Source: Telmatactis stephensoni
Taxonomy: Eukaryota > Cnidaria > Anthozoa > Actiniaria > Isophelliidae
Assembly (NCBI GenBank): GCA_029948255.1
Contig: JALIZF010001756.1
Location: forward strand, 459,001 to 523,000
Length of the DNA stretch: 64,000 nt
Direction of reading: 5' to 3'
A program made the position numbers and the translations under genes. The first letter of the stretch is position 1. Each line of letters opens with the position of its first letter. Of the stretch, positions 1 to 12,818 are shown one piece after another. The notes beneath the pieces were generated by a model, which was not told where the DNA came from, searched no databases, and saw nothing but the letters and a program-made list of their open reading frames with translations.

Positions 1-89
1 GTCGCGTACCGCGTCAAGTTATGCTAAATCAGCTAGTTTCGGAGTCAGGGATCAAGTTCTTGCATCACATCACACTAAAAGTGTTTTAC

Positions 90-249
90 CTTGAGAAGGC
101 AAAGCAACTCTCGCAATTGACATGGGATTGCCACCAGCTAATCGTTGCTCGATGAAGACTCGGTCTTCTCTCCAGTTACAAAACCTTGTTAACCTTTCAA
201 ATGGTTTGGCTTTTTGTGTGAAATAAAGACAGAAATATTTGTGGTGTTC
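90..249 (-). pseudogene. Orphan third copy of a lipoxygenase exon
   Basis: This 160-bp exon and its splice sites match exon 4 of lipoxygenase gene A (28705-28864), within a shared block covering 1-289 and 28621-28903. By eye the blocks differ at only a few bases and one short insertion in the intron. Inside the exon I see two substitutions, both amino-acid changing: Arg to Cys, and Thr to Ile in the VFTEQRL motif. The upstream exon expected about 210 bp to the right is absent; the sequence becomes unrelated repeat DNA after about 290. It is therefore a partial recent duplication, or the remnant of a third gene whose other exons lie left of the window. Confidence 0.75.
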
Positions 250-709
250 CTGAAAGAAAGGGAAATGTATACAATGTTAAAAGGACACATTTGAAGGGTT
301 GCAATGGTGGCGTAGTGGTTCACCATCTTGTATGTAGAAAACATGAGATTTTATTTCATCACAATGTACTTAAAGTTTGAAAGTCAATTTAATAGTGAAA
401 GTTTTAATGTTTATGTTAACATTTAATATTATATGCGCACTCTTTTACTGGACACTGTCCTTCCTTCATTTAAGCACAAGTATCATTAGCACACTGAAAT
501 GTTGGTGGCTTACTTCAGGGCCGTAGCCATGCAGACAGAAATGTATACCGAAGCAATCTTCCGAAGACGGAAGCTACGGGCTCCCCCGAAAAATTTTGAA
601 ATTCGAAATCAAACCCTCGGAAGTGCGATATCCAGCGTTTTGAGGGGTATTTACGATATATTTATTGTAAAATGAAAAAACAAATAATAAATATTCTTTG
701 TTTATCCTC

Positions 710-1110
710 GGATTTTCTGAGTAGCATTATTTCTGATAATATCTCCGAGACTCATTCGCCCACTCGCTACCCCTACATTCGATATACTCTGCATACAATT
801 TAAAAACTCACATGTTGATTTTTGCTGAGGTAGGAAAAACCGGAGAACCCGGAGAAAAAACCCTCGTGGCATGGTAGAGAACAACACATCAAACAAACTC
901 AACTCACATATGATCCAGCGTCCGAGCCGTGACTCGCACCCGGACCACAGCGGTGAGAGGCGAGTGGCTTTCTTTCTTTCTTTTTCCCTTGCATGATTTT
1001 TTTTTGGTCCTCCCCCCCCCCCCCCCCCCCAAACCCCCCCAACCCCCCAACCCCCCCAACCCCCCCAACCCCCCCAACCCCCCACCCCCAATCACTTTTC
1101 CAATGGTCCG
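710..1110 (-). mobile_element. tRNA-derived SINE, copy 1
   Basis: Contains the block shared by all copies: GAGGTAGGAAAAACCGGAGA, CCCTCGTGGCA, and AACAACACATCAAACAAACT. The tRNA-like head is on the right, with a box-B-like GGTCCGGGTGCGAGTC on the minus strand. A poly-C/CCCCAA tract at about 1010-1090 follows the head. A second head-like piece (GGTGGCGTAGTGGTTCACCA) lies at 309-328. Confidence 0.8.
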
Positions 1111-1315
1111 TCTCTTATCACCAACTGATTACTGATTCAAATGGGTGTGGTCCACAGATCTCTGAGTTTGGGATACCTGTGATTTGTCTGCCGAGGAAGG
1201 CTGTGGTCTTCTAAGATGATGCTAAAGACGGAAGAAGGGGTTTTATATAGGGTTTATTGAGTAGTGGTGTTCGAGTTTATCATAGTTTTATGAAGATGAT
1301 AGATGCAGGGATGAG

Positions 1316-1607
1316 ATGGACGACGACGAGTTAGCCTTACGTTATGGCTGTTTGTTGGCCGAAGCTGGTAAACATCTTGAAAAATATATTGAAGAAAACG
1401 GTCTTGATAAATTGAAATATTTGTTTCGATTTATCGATGACAAACTTCAGAAAAGAAAGATCAAAACTCCAACAGACTTATTCAAGGTGCTCGAGAATAA
1501 TGGAAAGCTTGGTTTGCATAATACTAAAATACTGAAAGTATTAGCCGAGGAGCTAGGGTATGAAGATCTTGAAGAGAAAGTCTGCAAATATGAATTGTAC
1601 AGCAGCG
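1316..1607 (+). CDS. Exon 1: death-effector-domain-like (DED) module
   Basis: Ninety-seven codons starting at ATG 1316 and ending at donor G|GTAAGC. The protein is a compact helical domain of about 90 residues. Its pattern (LA-G-L--YI... LKYLFRFI... LFKVLENNGKLG ... ILKVLAEELGYEDLEEKV--YE) fits the six-helix DED fold. The segment around LFKVLENNGKLG corresponds to the 'LF..L...G.L' helix typical of caspase-8 and FADD DEDs. A classical RxDL motif is not obvious, so a divergent DED or another death-fold subfamily is possible. If read through the donor, the frame stops 15 bases later (TGA), so a short DED-only isoform is also possible. A poly-C tract and a SINE lie just upstream at 710-1110. No convincing TATA box is seen. 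Confidence 0.65.
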
Positions 1608-2259
1608 GTAAGCTCAGAACCTGATAAGCTTAAATCATAATTTAATTTAGCTTAATTTTCGATACATCGATGTAACTTCCAGTTCATGTTGTAATTTCAT
1701 AACTATTAAAACATGTTCGCATACGGCCGCCATTTTTATCTTGTTTTCTCTAGTTTTGCTTAACTCGAATTCCCAGCTAAAATTCGAGGGAAACTAGTAG
1801 AGAAAACTTTTGGGATCAGGTACTGTTCTGAAGCCATGTTGCAAAAATAAAAAGACTTGACTTTAAAAAGAAATCACTTTGATTTACATGTTTTTAGGTC
1901 TGCATAAGTCAATTATTATATACAGTAATCTGGACTGGTATTAAATGTACACTATAATATATACCTACTTCAAAAAACGTCCCATTAAGTCCACAGTGTA
2001 CACTACAAGACTTCAAAGGATTCTGGTAGTTTTCTAGTAATTATAAATGTAATCATAGCATGTTTTGGTTGCATAAAGCATGAATACAAAAGGTATATAA
2101 TGCACTTGCTGGAATGCCTAAATACTCACCAAGAAACATCATACAAGGACAGACAATGGTGAATAGATTAATTAAAAAGAAAAACTGCCAAATCCTTTGC
2201 AGTCTTGGAGCATACACTGTGGCCTTGTTGCAACAACATTTTTTGGAATAGGTGTATAT

Positions 2260-2325
<66 letters not shown>

Positions 2326-2335
2326 CATCCCTCCG

Positions 2336-2385
<50 letters not shown>

Positions 2386-5300
2386 CCAGTCTCCCTCTTC
2401 CTCTCTCTCTCTCCCCCTCAACCATAACTATGTAAAAATAATCTTTATATGAAATTTACATTCGTGATAATTTAATTGTTTTTAAGGTCCATTTCAGAGA
2501 TTTTTTAAAGGTAAAAAAGTTGAGATATTTGCACTGATTAAATGTAGTCTAAAAAGCAAGAATATTTGTGTATCATATTATATATATGCCTATTTCAAAA
2601 ATGGTTGTCCTTGGTTTTGCTGTATACTGAATATCGCATAGTGTACTACAAATCATGAACAAAGTGTAACTGGCAAACATAAGGCAATTTGATAACACAT
2701 AGTGTCATTATAGCGTTTCAGGTTGGAACAAAGTAGACACTTTGCATTTTGTATATTTTAGGCATGAAAAATCATGAAAATTATAAATTCACAATACATT
2801 TTGGTCTTGGTATGCACTATGCAATATGCAGTATGCAACAAATGAAAGGACAACCTTTTTTTGAAATATAGGTACATAATTATATACATTAACTTGATAC
2901 ATTATACACAGCATTTTGCAAACATGAGACACTAAAATGTATCAATATATTGTCGACTTAATAAATGCTAGTCCATCACAGCAATTCTTTCTGGGCTGTT
3001 ATCTCTGTCAGTTAAATTACAATGAAACAAAAGATGTCACGGTTTGTAGTTCTTTTTTTCTGTGTTGTTCAACTGAGTTAATAGTCCCAGAATGCATTGT
3101 TGCAGCAGACTAGTGATATATTAGTCTATGTGCATTATGAGTTCAATTTTCACATTAAAATCTCTAAAATATAGGCAATGATATAATTTTTTTGCAATTG
3201 TACGTTATAGTACAATTATTCAGACTGAGTGTTAATAAGTAATCTGGCATGATTTTTCATGGAAAAGATGCTATGCTCGGATTTTACCATTCGCCACCCC
3301 TTATATGGAAAAATGACATATTGAAGATTCTCATAATCTTTGTAAAAGGCTATTCATTTATATTTTGTACAATTTTTATCAACTGTTTAATACAAATATT
3401 TTATGCTTATCATGCTTGAAAAAATCAGTCAGCTGGCACAAAAATATAACTTAAATATAGGCTAACACACAACCATACAAGCAATCTAAGTAATGTAAAG
3501 ATAATTGGTATTCATATATGATATATTATCTTCAACTTTAATGATGATATATACTTTTGCCAGTTAAATATTTTAATATGCTTGTTTGGCTGTATTAATT
3601 TTGCAGGCAGTGTTTGGAGCTTCTGTAAAGGTGAGGTAAATAGATGTTTATTGATAACAAAATTGAAGGATTATCTTGATAAATTTCTGTGTACAGTCAT
3701 ATAAATATGCTATAAAACTTCTAAGATTATATGCCTCCCTTCCCCAAGTATAAGTATGTCTAAAAGCCATTAATACCTTTTTATGATATATTATGGTTGA
3801 TAACTACGGAAACACAGACTTCGAAAAATTGAACCCTGACATATCTTTTGATGTAATTTTTTGTGTATTTACCCTTTATAAATGATGAGAAATCACAAAA
3901 CAAAGAGTCTGTACACATGCCACCTTCTCCCAGTCTGTCACTTATGTCATGAATTGATATTAATATATAACTCATACTCCAAACAACCCTAACTCCAAAT
4001 TTGGATTTTTGGACTTCTGTGAATATATACATGTTTTGAACAAAAATCAATATACCTGCATCTCCGCCCCAGTAAAATGTACATTAAACTATGTCACTTG
4101 AATTGATGTTTACATTCTTTCTTAAAATGTGCATTTTATATCATTTCATTGGTCAAAAATAATTTGCTTCCAATTCATAATGACAATTTGAACAAAATTC
4201 AATTTATCTTCCTTTCTTCCTTGAATATTTTTATTGTTATTACAACTTTGAACAGTTTTATATCAATTCTGTCAGAGACATACACATTTCTCTCACTAAT
4301 GTACAAATCGATGTCCTCAAGACTGACAGGGACATATAAATCACAATAACAATTGTTTCAAGCATATTTATATGTGAAATGTATCACACATATTTATATG
4401 TGAAATCTAATCTACAAATGATCGAAGCATATTTATATGTGAAATCTAATCTACAAATGATAGAAGCATATTTATATGTGAAATCTAATCTACAAATGAT
4501 CGAAGCATATTTATATGTGAAATCTAATCTACAAATAATTAATAATCTACAAGTGATCAAAGCATATTTTCTAAATAACTCTGACCGCCGAGAAACATAA
4601 GTTGAGTGAAGTTTTTTAACCCGACCTTGCTCATCAAAAACGATACTGTTGCATGAATAATTGTACAATTTGGCGCTGGAATATTTAATTTGGCGTTGGA
4701 CTTCAGTTTATCTGACCGAATTTCAAATTGAGACTTCATCTACACAGAACTAACTTATCTAACACATAAATTGCAATTGTTTCTTTTGAAATACGTTTGA
4801 ATTCCTCGGCCGAACTAAATTGTAACGTCGGGACTGCAACTTCACACTACTTACGTCTGAAGTAATTTGAATATTTTAACGGTCATGCATATATGTGTTC
4901 TGTTGCTCAATTCGCTTTACATTTTCAACAGGATGCGGTGAAATGTTTCCACGTCTTTAAACCACATATTTCGGTCCAAATCGGCGGACAATTTCCAGTT
5001 CATAAAGTTCCAGATAAAGTTCCAAAGTTTAACTGAACGAAGACAAATTGTCATTCGATCCAAATTCCAAGTGATCGTTCTGATTTGAAAATTATCCTAC
5101 CATTTTTGATTACTTTCAGTTGTCTCCCCTGCTGTATTTTAGATTTGATTTTACGTTTTAATGCAGGCCAACGATGTATGTCTTTGAGACAGGCCAACTA
5201 ACGTCTGTTACATTTGCTTGAAATCCAACGTAAACCGTGACCTTTTGCACCTGAGATCGGATATCGTCATGTTTACTTTCAAGTGTATCAAACTACACGA

Positions 5301-8300
5301 CGGTTTACGCAGGCTAGCATTTCTCCCGCGGCAATTTGTTTTGGACTTTATAATTGTCAATATGGCTACAATAACTCGGATTTATCAAGCCATATTGACA
5401 ATTATAAAGTCCATAACAAATTGTAAACCGTCGTGTAGTTTGATACACTTGAAAGTATATCCGATCTCAGGTAAATAATAATGGGATTAGCAGCGAGTGA
5501 TCTGCGTAGTTTCCAATGGATAATTTTGAAAGGATTATTTCTAGCTGTTCGTACTTCTACACTGGACTGTAATGCTCCGAAAAACTTTTGGGAGACTGTA
5601 TACGACTCTCTTTATCAGAGAGGTAGCCCTAAACCAGGTTAAAACCGTAATTGAAGCCACTTCTGTCCAGCGGTTCGCGCATACTCGTCATGTTATCACT
5701 TGCTCCTAATGGGATTAACACTGGAAAAGGTCACGGTTTACGTTGGATTTCAAGCAAATGTAACAGACGTTAGTTGGCCTGTCTCAAAGACGTACATCGT
5801 TGGCCTGCATTAAAACGTAAAATCAAATCTAAAATACAGCAGGGGAGACAACTGAAAGTAATCGAAAATGGTAGGATAATTTTCAAATCAGAACGATCAC
5901 TTGGAATTTGGATCGAATGACAATTTGTCCTCGTTCAGTTAAACTTTGGAACTTTATCTGGAACTTTATGAACTGGAAATTGTCCGCCGATTTGGACCGA
6001 AATATGTGGTTTAAAGACGTGGAAACATTTCACCGCATCCTGTTGAAAATGTAAAGCGAATTGAGCAACAGAACACATATATATGCATGACCGTTAAAAT
6101 ATTCAAATTACTTCAGACGTACACTCTAAAACCTAAGATTTTGAGAAAACTTGTTTTGAGAAGAATGTTCTTAAAGCCAGTGCTACTTGTTCTTATTTTC
6201 AGACATCTGGTTCTTAAAAGCAAGTGTGGTCTAGTTCAGGAAATCTTAAAATCAGACCACTTCTTAAATTTAGTTCCTGTGTTGTATTTTAGGAGTATGT
6301 TCTTGTTTTAAGAAAATGACTCATTTTCTGCTGAGCTTAAATGAAGACTATTTGTGATAAAATCAAGATTGGTTTTGATTTTAAGACAAAGGTCTTCTTT
6401 TAAATACTTCTGTCTTAATTTCATTCTATAATAGTTCAAGCTTAATTGAAGAGTATTTGTATAAAATCAAGATTTGATTTGATTTTAAGACAATTTTCTG
6501 CTTTTAATATTTCTGTCTTAATTTCATTCTATCAATAGTTCAAGTTAAAAATTATCAAAAGCAAATTATGTTACATTTCAAGAGAATGAATTCAAACATG
6601 GTCTGCAATAACTACCCCTGAGCTTTCCTAATTTTCCCCCTCTAAAGAGAAGGAAAGGAAACCTCTGCAAGGATCTGCTTGATATATGCTGTCGAGCATG
6701 CGCGAAAATAAAACGTCATTAAATGTCACTTCTGCCCGTTCAAGTGGTGTGAATTAAAATTCAAACTGGTAATAACGGGGTTTTAAACCGGTTGTGAGTT
6801 AATTTATTCGTCCAAGCTTTTGGACAGCCTCAAGCAGATCCTTGCAGAGGTTTCCTTTAATTCCTAACTCTTTAGAGGGGAAAAATTAGGAAAGCTCTGT
6901 CAAGCAGGGTAGTAATAACAGACATCAGTTTCACTTTTGTTGGTTAATTTAAGATCAAATTGCCAAGTCTAGTCCAGAACTGAACCAAATATATTCATGA
7001 ATATAATTAGCTACAATAATAATTAAATTAATATTTGTAGACATTTTGTTCTTTATCAAGTCCAGTACCATCAATTGCCCTTATTCATTAATGACATTGT
7101 ATCATGACTTGTTTATAAGGGGGAAAGAATTGAGAATAATAGAAAATTTGAACAAAAGTCCTCCACTAGGGATCTAATCTCAGTGTGGATCCAAAATATA
7201 AAAATTAATGCATCAGATAATTCCAATCACGATATTTATTGCATTTGATGGTAATTGCTGCCACCTCTTTCTATAAAAAAATCTTATATCTATTCAGACT
7301 TTGTATTGCTATTGTTTTCCCCCTCCTAAGACCATGATCCTTAGTGTGCAAACAAAAATAATAGACTGTTTTGGTATGATGTCATTATGAATAAGCTATG
7401 GTCAATTGAATATGGTTTTTCAATACCAAATAGTCTTTACATACATATGTCAAACCTATGTACAATACTGACATAGCGTTTGTATAGCTATGCATTTGCT
7501 ATTTAAGCAAATGCTACTCTATGTATTCACTATGTGATAATGCAACATAGAGTTTAAATATCATTAATGACAAGCATAGTTTTTGCATACTCTTATGTAT
7601 TTTCTATGTAGTCTTTATGTATTGACTATGTGATAACATACATATAATTCACATAGTGTATCAATATTAAATAGCTTTTGCATACTCTTATGTATTTTCT
7701 ATGTAGTCTTTATGTATTGACTATGTGATAACATACATATAATTCACATAGTGTATCAATATTTAATAGCTTTTGCATACTCTTATGTATTTTCTATGTA
7801 GTCTTTATGTATTGACTATGTGATAAAATACATATAATTCACATACAGTAGTATATCAATGTTAAATACCTTTTATACTTCTATGTACTATGTACTTCCT
7901 ATGCAGTCTGTATAAATTGCAGGTAGTAAAAAACATTGAAAAATGTGAATATTGGAAAATTCTGACACACATTAACATCATAGAGCTTCATTTATGCTGC
8001 TGCTTTGAAAATTTGAATTCTTATTTGTGCTTAACATTTGCTGATGTGTTTTCTGTAGCTGCAAAATAACCTTGAAAGTAATATTATATTTTGCTGTTTC
8101 AAACATGACAGATATAAATCTTCTCTTCTTATGACATTTCACTTTGCTTGGGTTTACTTTCCCAGTAAATACGAGAGGAACTGGTAGCTAATATCGGAAA
8201 TGGCCAATGAAAGACCATCTTTTTATCATGTGACCATTTGAATATTTGGCGCCTTTGACTGCCATGATCGTTATATATGCTTGTAAATCGTGAATCTCTG

Positions 8301-11300
8301 CTTGAAAATCCTTTGTTTTGTGATAAAAACTGGCCTTAATTGTTCCTCAGTTAAGCTAGGAATTAATCTAGAAAGATGTCCAACCATATGGAATAATATT
8401 TAGAAGAATAACTGCTTGGAAACCGTAGAGAACTCGATGCTGAAACCGGTAAGCCTTTTATACATGATTTAGACTTTCCACCTGGTACATACGTGTGATC
8501 ATCATGCTTAAATTAAAAACTTTGATTCAAACAAACTTATAAATTAATGCTTAACAATTCAGCTCAACTTTGACTGCACTGAGTCAATCTATTGAGTCAA
8601 TTGAGTCAATCTATTCAGATGTTTAGAGTAGACATTTTTGACAGATTTCCACATGTACAGTTGGTATTCTGTAGTCCTTGAATTGGTTTTTAACTGCAAT
8701 AATTTATTATTAAGAACCTGATTGTTTTATGATTTTCAGGTACATTGTACTGTGCTTAGTTTACAACAAGCCAAGTGTCCATATTTAAAGCAGTAGACCT
8801 AATATATGGAGGAGAACTGAAGTAGTGTTGCAATGAATGGAATTTGTAACATCAAGCACCACATCATGCAGCGGTTTCAAGCAGTAATTGATTTGTTAGA
8901 GATATGTAACACTTCAAATTATGGAAGTCTTAAGTTTTGATCAACATTCAGATGACTGTAAATGCATTGCAAAGGATCATATGATAGTATACAAAGACAT
9001 TTTATTGTTTTGACTTAAAAAGTGTTCATATTTGTTTTATAATTTTATTTCATGCATATATAGTCTACCAAAACATAATCTTCACTCATATTAAAGTATC
9101 AGTGAAGTTATCATGTTTTTTATAGTATTTCATAATTTTAGTACTTAATTTAGAACTATTTTAGAATATATTCCATGCACTTCGTTGGAGTGAAAATCAC
9201 ATGATATGCTATTTCTATGTATATGCTATTCATATAATATGCTATTTCTATGTATATGCTATTCATACAATATGTTATTTCTATGTATATGCTATTGGAA
9301 CCCTATTTACATGTATGCCCTATTTGCAACACTATTCATACCATATGCTATTTCTATGCGTATGCTATTCAAACCCTATTTACAAGATATGGTTTGTCTA
9401 TGTAAAAGCTATTCAACTAACACCTCAATTTGTCTTCTACGCATACATAGCTTTCAAATACTATGTAAAGCGTTCCAAATGACTAGCGAAAACATAGCAT
9501 TTTTAATACAATTTACATAGTATCTGCATAATTGCCATATGCATAGTTTTTAAGTAGTTACAACATGTGCTTTACATAGCCTCAGTACATAGCTTTTACA
9601 TAGGTTTTACATATGTCTGGTTCTACAAGGGATAATTTCATGTTGCACATTTTTAGTGTTTGTACTTTATTTTAAGGGACTTTAATACATTTCATTAAGT
9701 ATATCAACTTTTTCAAGCTGTTTACTAGGGCCAGTTTACGTATAGAGTAGTCACACTTAACTTGTGAAAAAGTACAAAAACTAAATAGTACTAAATCCTT
9801 TGTTTGCCATTGTTTAATAGTGCTATTTAACATTATTTATATTAGCCAGCACAATTTCACAGATTAAGTGCAATCACTCTACTAGACATACCTTGTTGAG
9901 TTAATTAACTATTTCAATGTAAATTGTCTGTAAAACTTTGCCACAAAATGTTGTAACATGGTTGTGTGCATCAGGGTCTGAATAAATGTTAGATAACCAT
10001 GTTTCTTTTATTTCTTCTCACTGTTTTCCCTTAGAGGTCAGAGAATTAGTCATTCAAGAAGTCAGTTCTTATTTTAAGAAAATGTTTGAGTGATATTGGA
10101 ATGTTCTCAAATTAAGACAGACTTTTAAATGAAGCTAGAAAGAAGTCTTAAATTATGGTGGTTCACTTAAAAACAGCACATCTGCTGGTTTTAAGATATA
10201 AGTTTGAAATAAGAACTTAATGTCTGAAAATAAGGACATGTAATATAAACAAGAACAATACTCTTAAATTAATCTGTCTTAAAATAAGACTGTTTTGGTC
10301 TTCCAGGACATTAATTTAAGACCAAATTGCTTATTTCAAGCATTGTACCAGAAACAAGAACATACTCTTAAATTAAAAATAAGACTATTTTGGTCTCTTG
10401 CCAGGACATTAATTTAAGACCAAATTGCTTATTTTAAGCGTTGTACCAGAAACAAGAACATACTCTTAAATTAATCCGTCTTAAAATAAGACTATTTTGG
10501 TCTCCTGCCAGGACATTAATTTAAGACCAACATCTCTTATTTTAAGCGTTTTTCAAAATCTTTGGTTTTAGAGTGGTAAGTAGTGTGAAGTTGCAGTCCC
10601 GACGTTAAAGTTTAGTTCGGCCGAGAAATTCAAACGTATTTCAAAAGAAACAATTGCAATTTATGTGTTAGATAAGTTAGTTCTGTGTAGATGAAGTCTC
10701 AATTTGAAATTCGGTCAGATAAACTGAAGTCCAACACCAAATTAAATATTCCAGCGCCAAATTGTACAATTATTCATGCAACAGTATCGTTTTTGATGAG
10801 CAAGGTCGGGTTAAAAAACTTCACTCAACTTATGTTCGGTCAGAGTTATTTAGAAAATATGCTTTGATCACTTGTAGATTATTACACTGCTTTTCAATTA
10901 CACGCGCGAAATGACCAAAAAGTCTTCCCAGCGAATTGGGTTTCGGTGGATGTCAATCAAAGCGTTTCTATGGCAATCTCAAGTGATTTTACTGCGATTC
11001 CCAGTCACACGTGAACAACGAGACTTAACAATTTTCGTGGACATCAATCAAAAGTGTTTCTAAGACAATTTCCTTTGATTTGCCGCATAGATTGCTCCGC
11101 AATATCGATAATAAACGGAAAACGATCAATCTATTCAAAGACATAAGAAGTATGTATATATATATACGGCCTGAATTCCAAAAAAATGTCTAGTTTCTAG
11201 CTTATGGGATTCATTGTTTGCGCTGTTGGATCAGTCCATTCTCAACGGTCGACTGATTTCGTTCACTGGTAGGCCACAAAAGTCATAAACACCTTTTATA

Positions 11301-12643
11301 TATTTCTGATTTTGAAGCCATTGAAGTTTTGATTCATTGTTAAAAAATTATTTCTTTTCATTTGGGTAATATTTCCAGAACATTTTTGTTCCTGAACATT
11401 TTCAGAACAAATAAATCAAGTTAGATGAACCAGTATCAGTAAACAAAATTCCAGTTCGCACGTGCTTAATTGCATTGCCATGGAAATATGCTTTGATTGA
11501 CATCCACCGAAACCCAATTTGCTGGGAAGACTTTTTGGTCATTTCGCGCGTGTAATTGAAAAGCAGTGTAATTATTTGTAGATTAGATTTCACATATAAA
11601 TATGCTTCGATCATTTGTAGATTAGATTTCACATATAAATATGCTTTGATCATTTGTAGATTAGATTTCACATATAAATATGCTTTGATCATTTGTAGAT
11701 TAGATTTCACATATAAATATGCTTCGATCATTTGTAGATTAGATTTCACATATAAATATGCTTTGATCATTTGTAGATTAGATTTCACATATAAATATGC
11801 TTCGATCACCTTTAGATCATGTGGAATTCAGTTGTCAATGGAAATAATGTACCAACCTATAGAATACATCTCATTATACATAATTATGTGACACATTGAG
11901 ATGATTTTGTACATTTTTGTTTTGAAACATGTATTTATAATTAAAGAGAGGTAAATTTGTCTGAATTGTCTTTGTTGATTTTGTAAATCTTTTTATTAGT
12001 GATAAGATTTTGATTTATGTCAATTAACATCACTTGATGGTGGAATAAAATAGCATTGTGACCAAATTTGTATAGAGAGCATTTTCAATGAAAGATTTAT
12101 TATCATAAAAGGTCCATTTTGTTGCTTTCTATCTATAAATACTTTTAAGTAATGCATTTTGTGCTATAAGGTTGTGGACAGCTTTGACTAATTTTATTAT
12201 TAAACTTGTTTCATACAAAAGCAAAGTCAATGTTTCAATGACCACAATCAATGCATTTCATAGAGTTGAACATTATTGAATACATGATCTTTTTCAACAT
12301 TGGCAATGGGACAAATTTGCTTTATGTATGTAAGGAATTTGTCCAAAACACAGCTGCATTCACATTAGTCTAAAAATCTAAATTTAGATTTAGGGTTGTT
12401 TCCATTGCAAATCTAAAAGCTTTGCTTGCCCGAAAATTTCTTTAAAAATTTGAATTTTAATGCAGAGGCTGGAGGATGTTCAAAATTTTCCAAAAACAAT
12501 AGATTTTAAACCTCAACAATAAATGAAGCAGTCACACTCATTTTAGTAGATATTTTTAAAACTTTATATATAGACCTTGAAAATTGTGACCTTTTCAAGT
12601 TCTGAGTTCTGTGTTTTCGAGAAATCCTAACTATACTCAATTA

Positions 12644-12726
<83 letters not shown>

Positions 12727-12767
12727 ATGAATGAATGAATAAATAAATGAATAAATAGATAAATAAG

Positions 12768-12818
<51 letters not shown>

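Larger units (their letters stand above)
4379..11830. mobile_element. Nested foldback (inverted-repeat) element complex in intron 2 of the DED gene
   Basis: Outer arms: 4379-4852 is repeated inverted at 10571-10880 and again, past a younger insertion, at 11573-11830. Inside lie a 1.27-kb palindrome (4853-6120), another element with ends near 6119 and 10570 (ACTCTAAAACC... inverted), and repeat fields at 7430-7900 and 9190-9620. No transposase frame is visible, so these are non-autonomous copies inserted into one another. Confidence 0.75.

Noticed and set aside
2053..2452. RERERE and LSLSLS frames
   Set aside because: Translation of the (CT)n microsatellite.
4379..4600. Frame with four YLYVKSNLQMIEA repeats
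   Set aside because: A 39-bp non-coding tandem repeat stays open because its length is divisible by three; it occurs inverted at 11578-11808 within a foldback element.
4379..11830. CRISPR-like array of regular repeats
   Set aside because: Direct tandem units without unique spacers, in a eukaryotic sequence; no cas genes.
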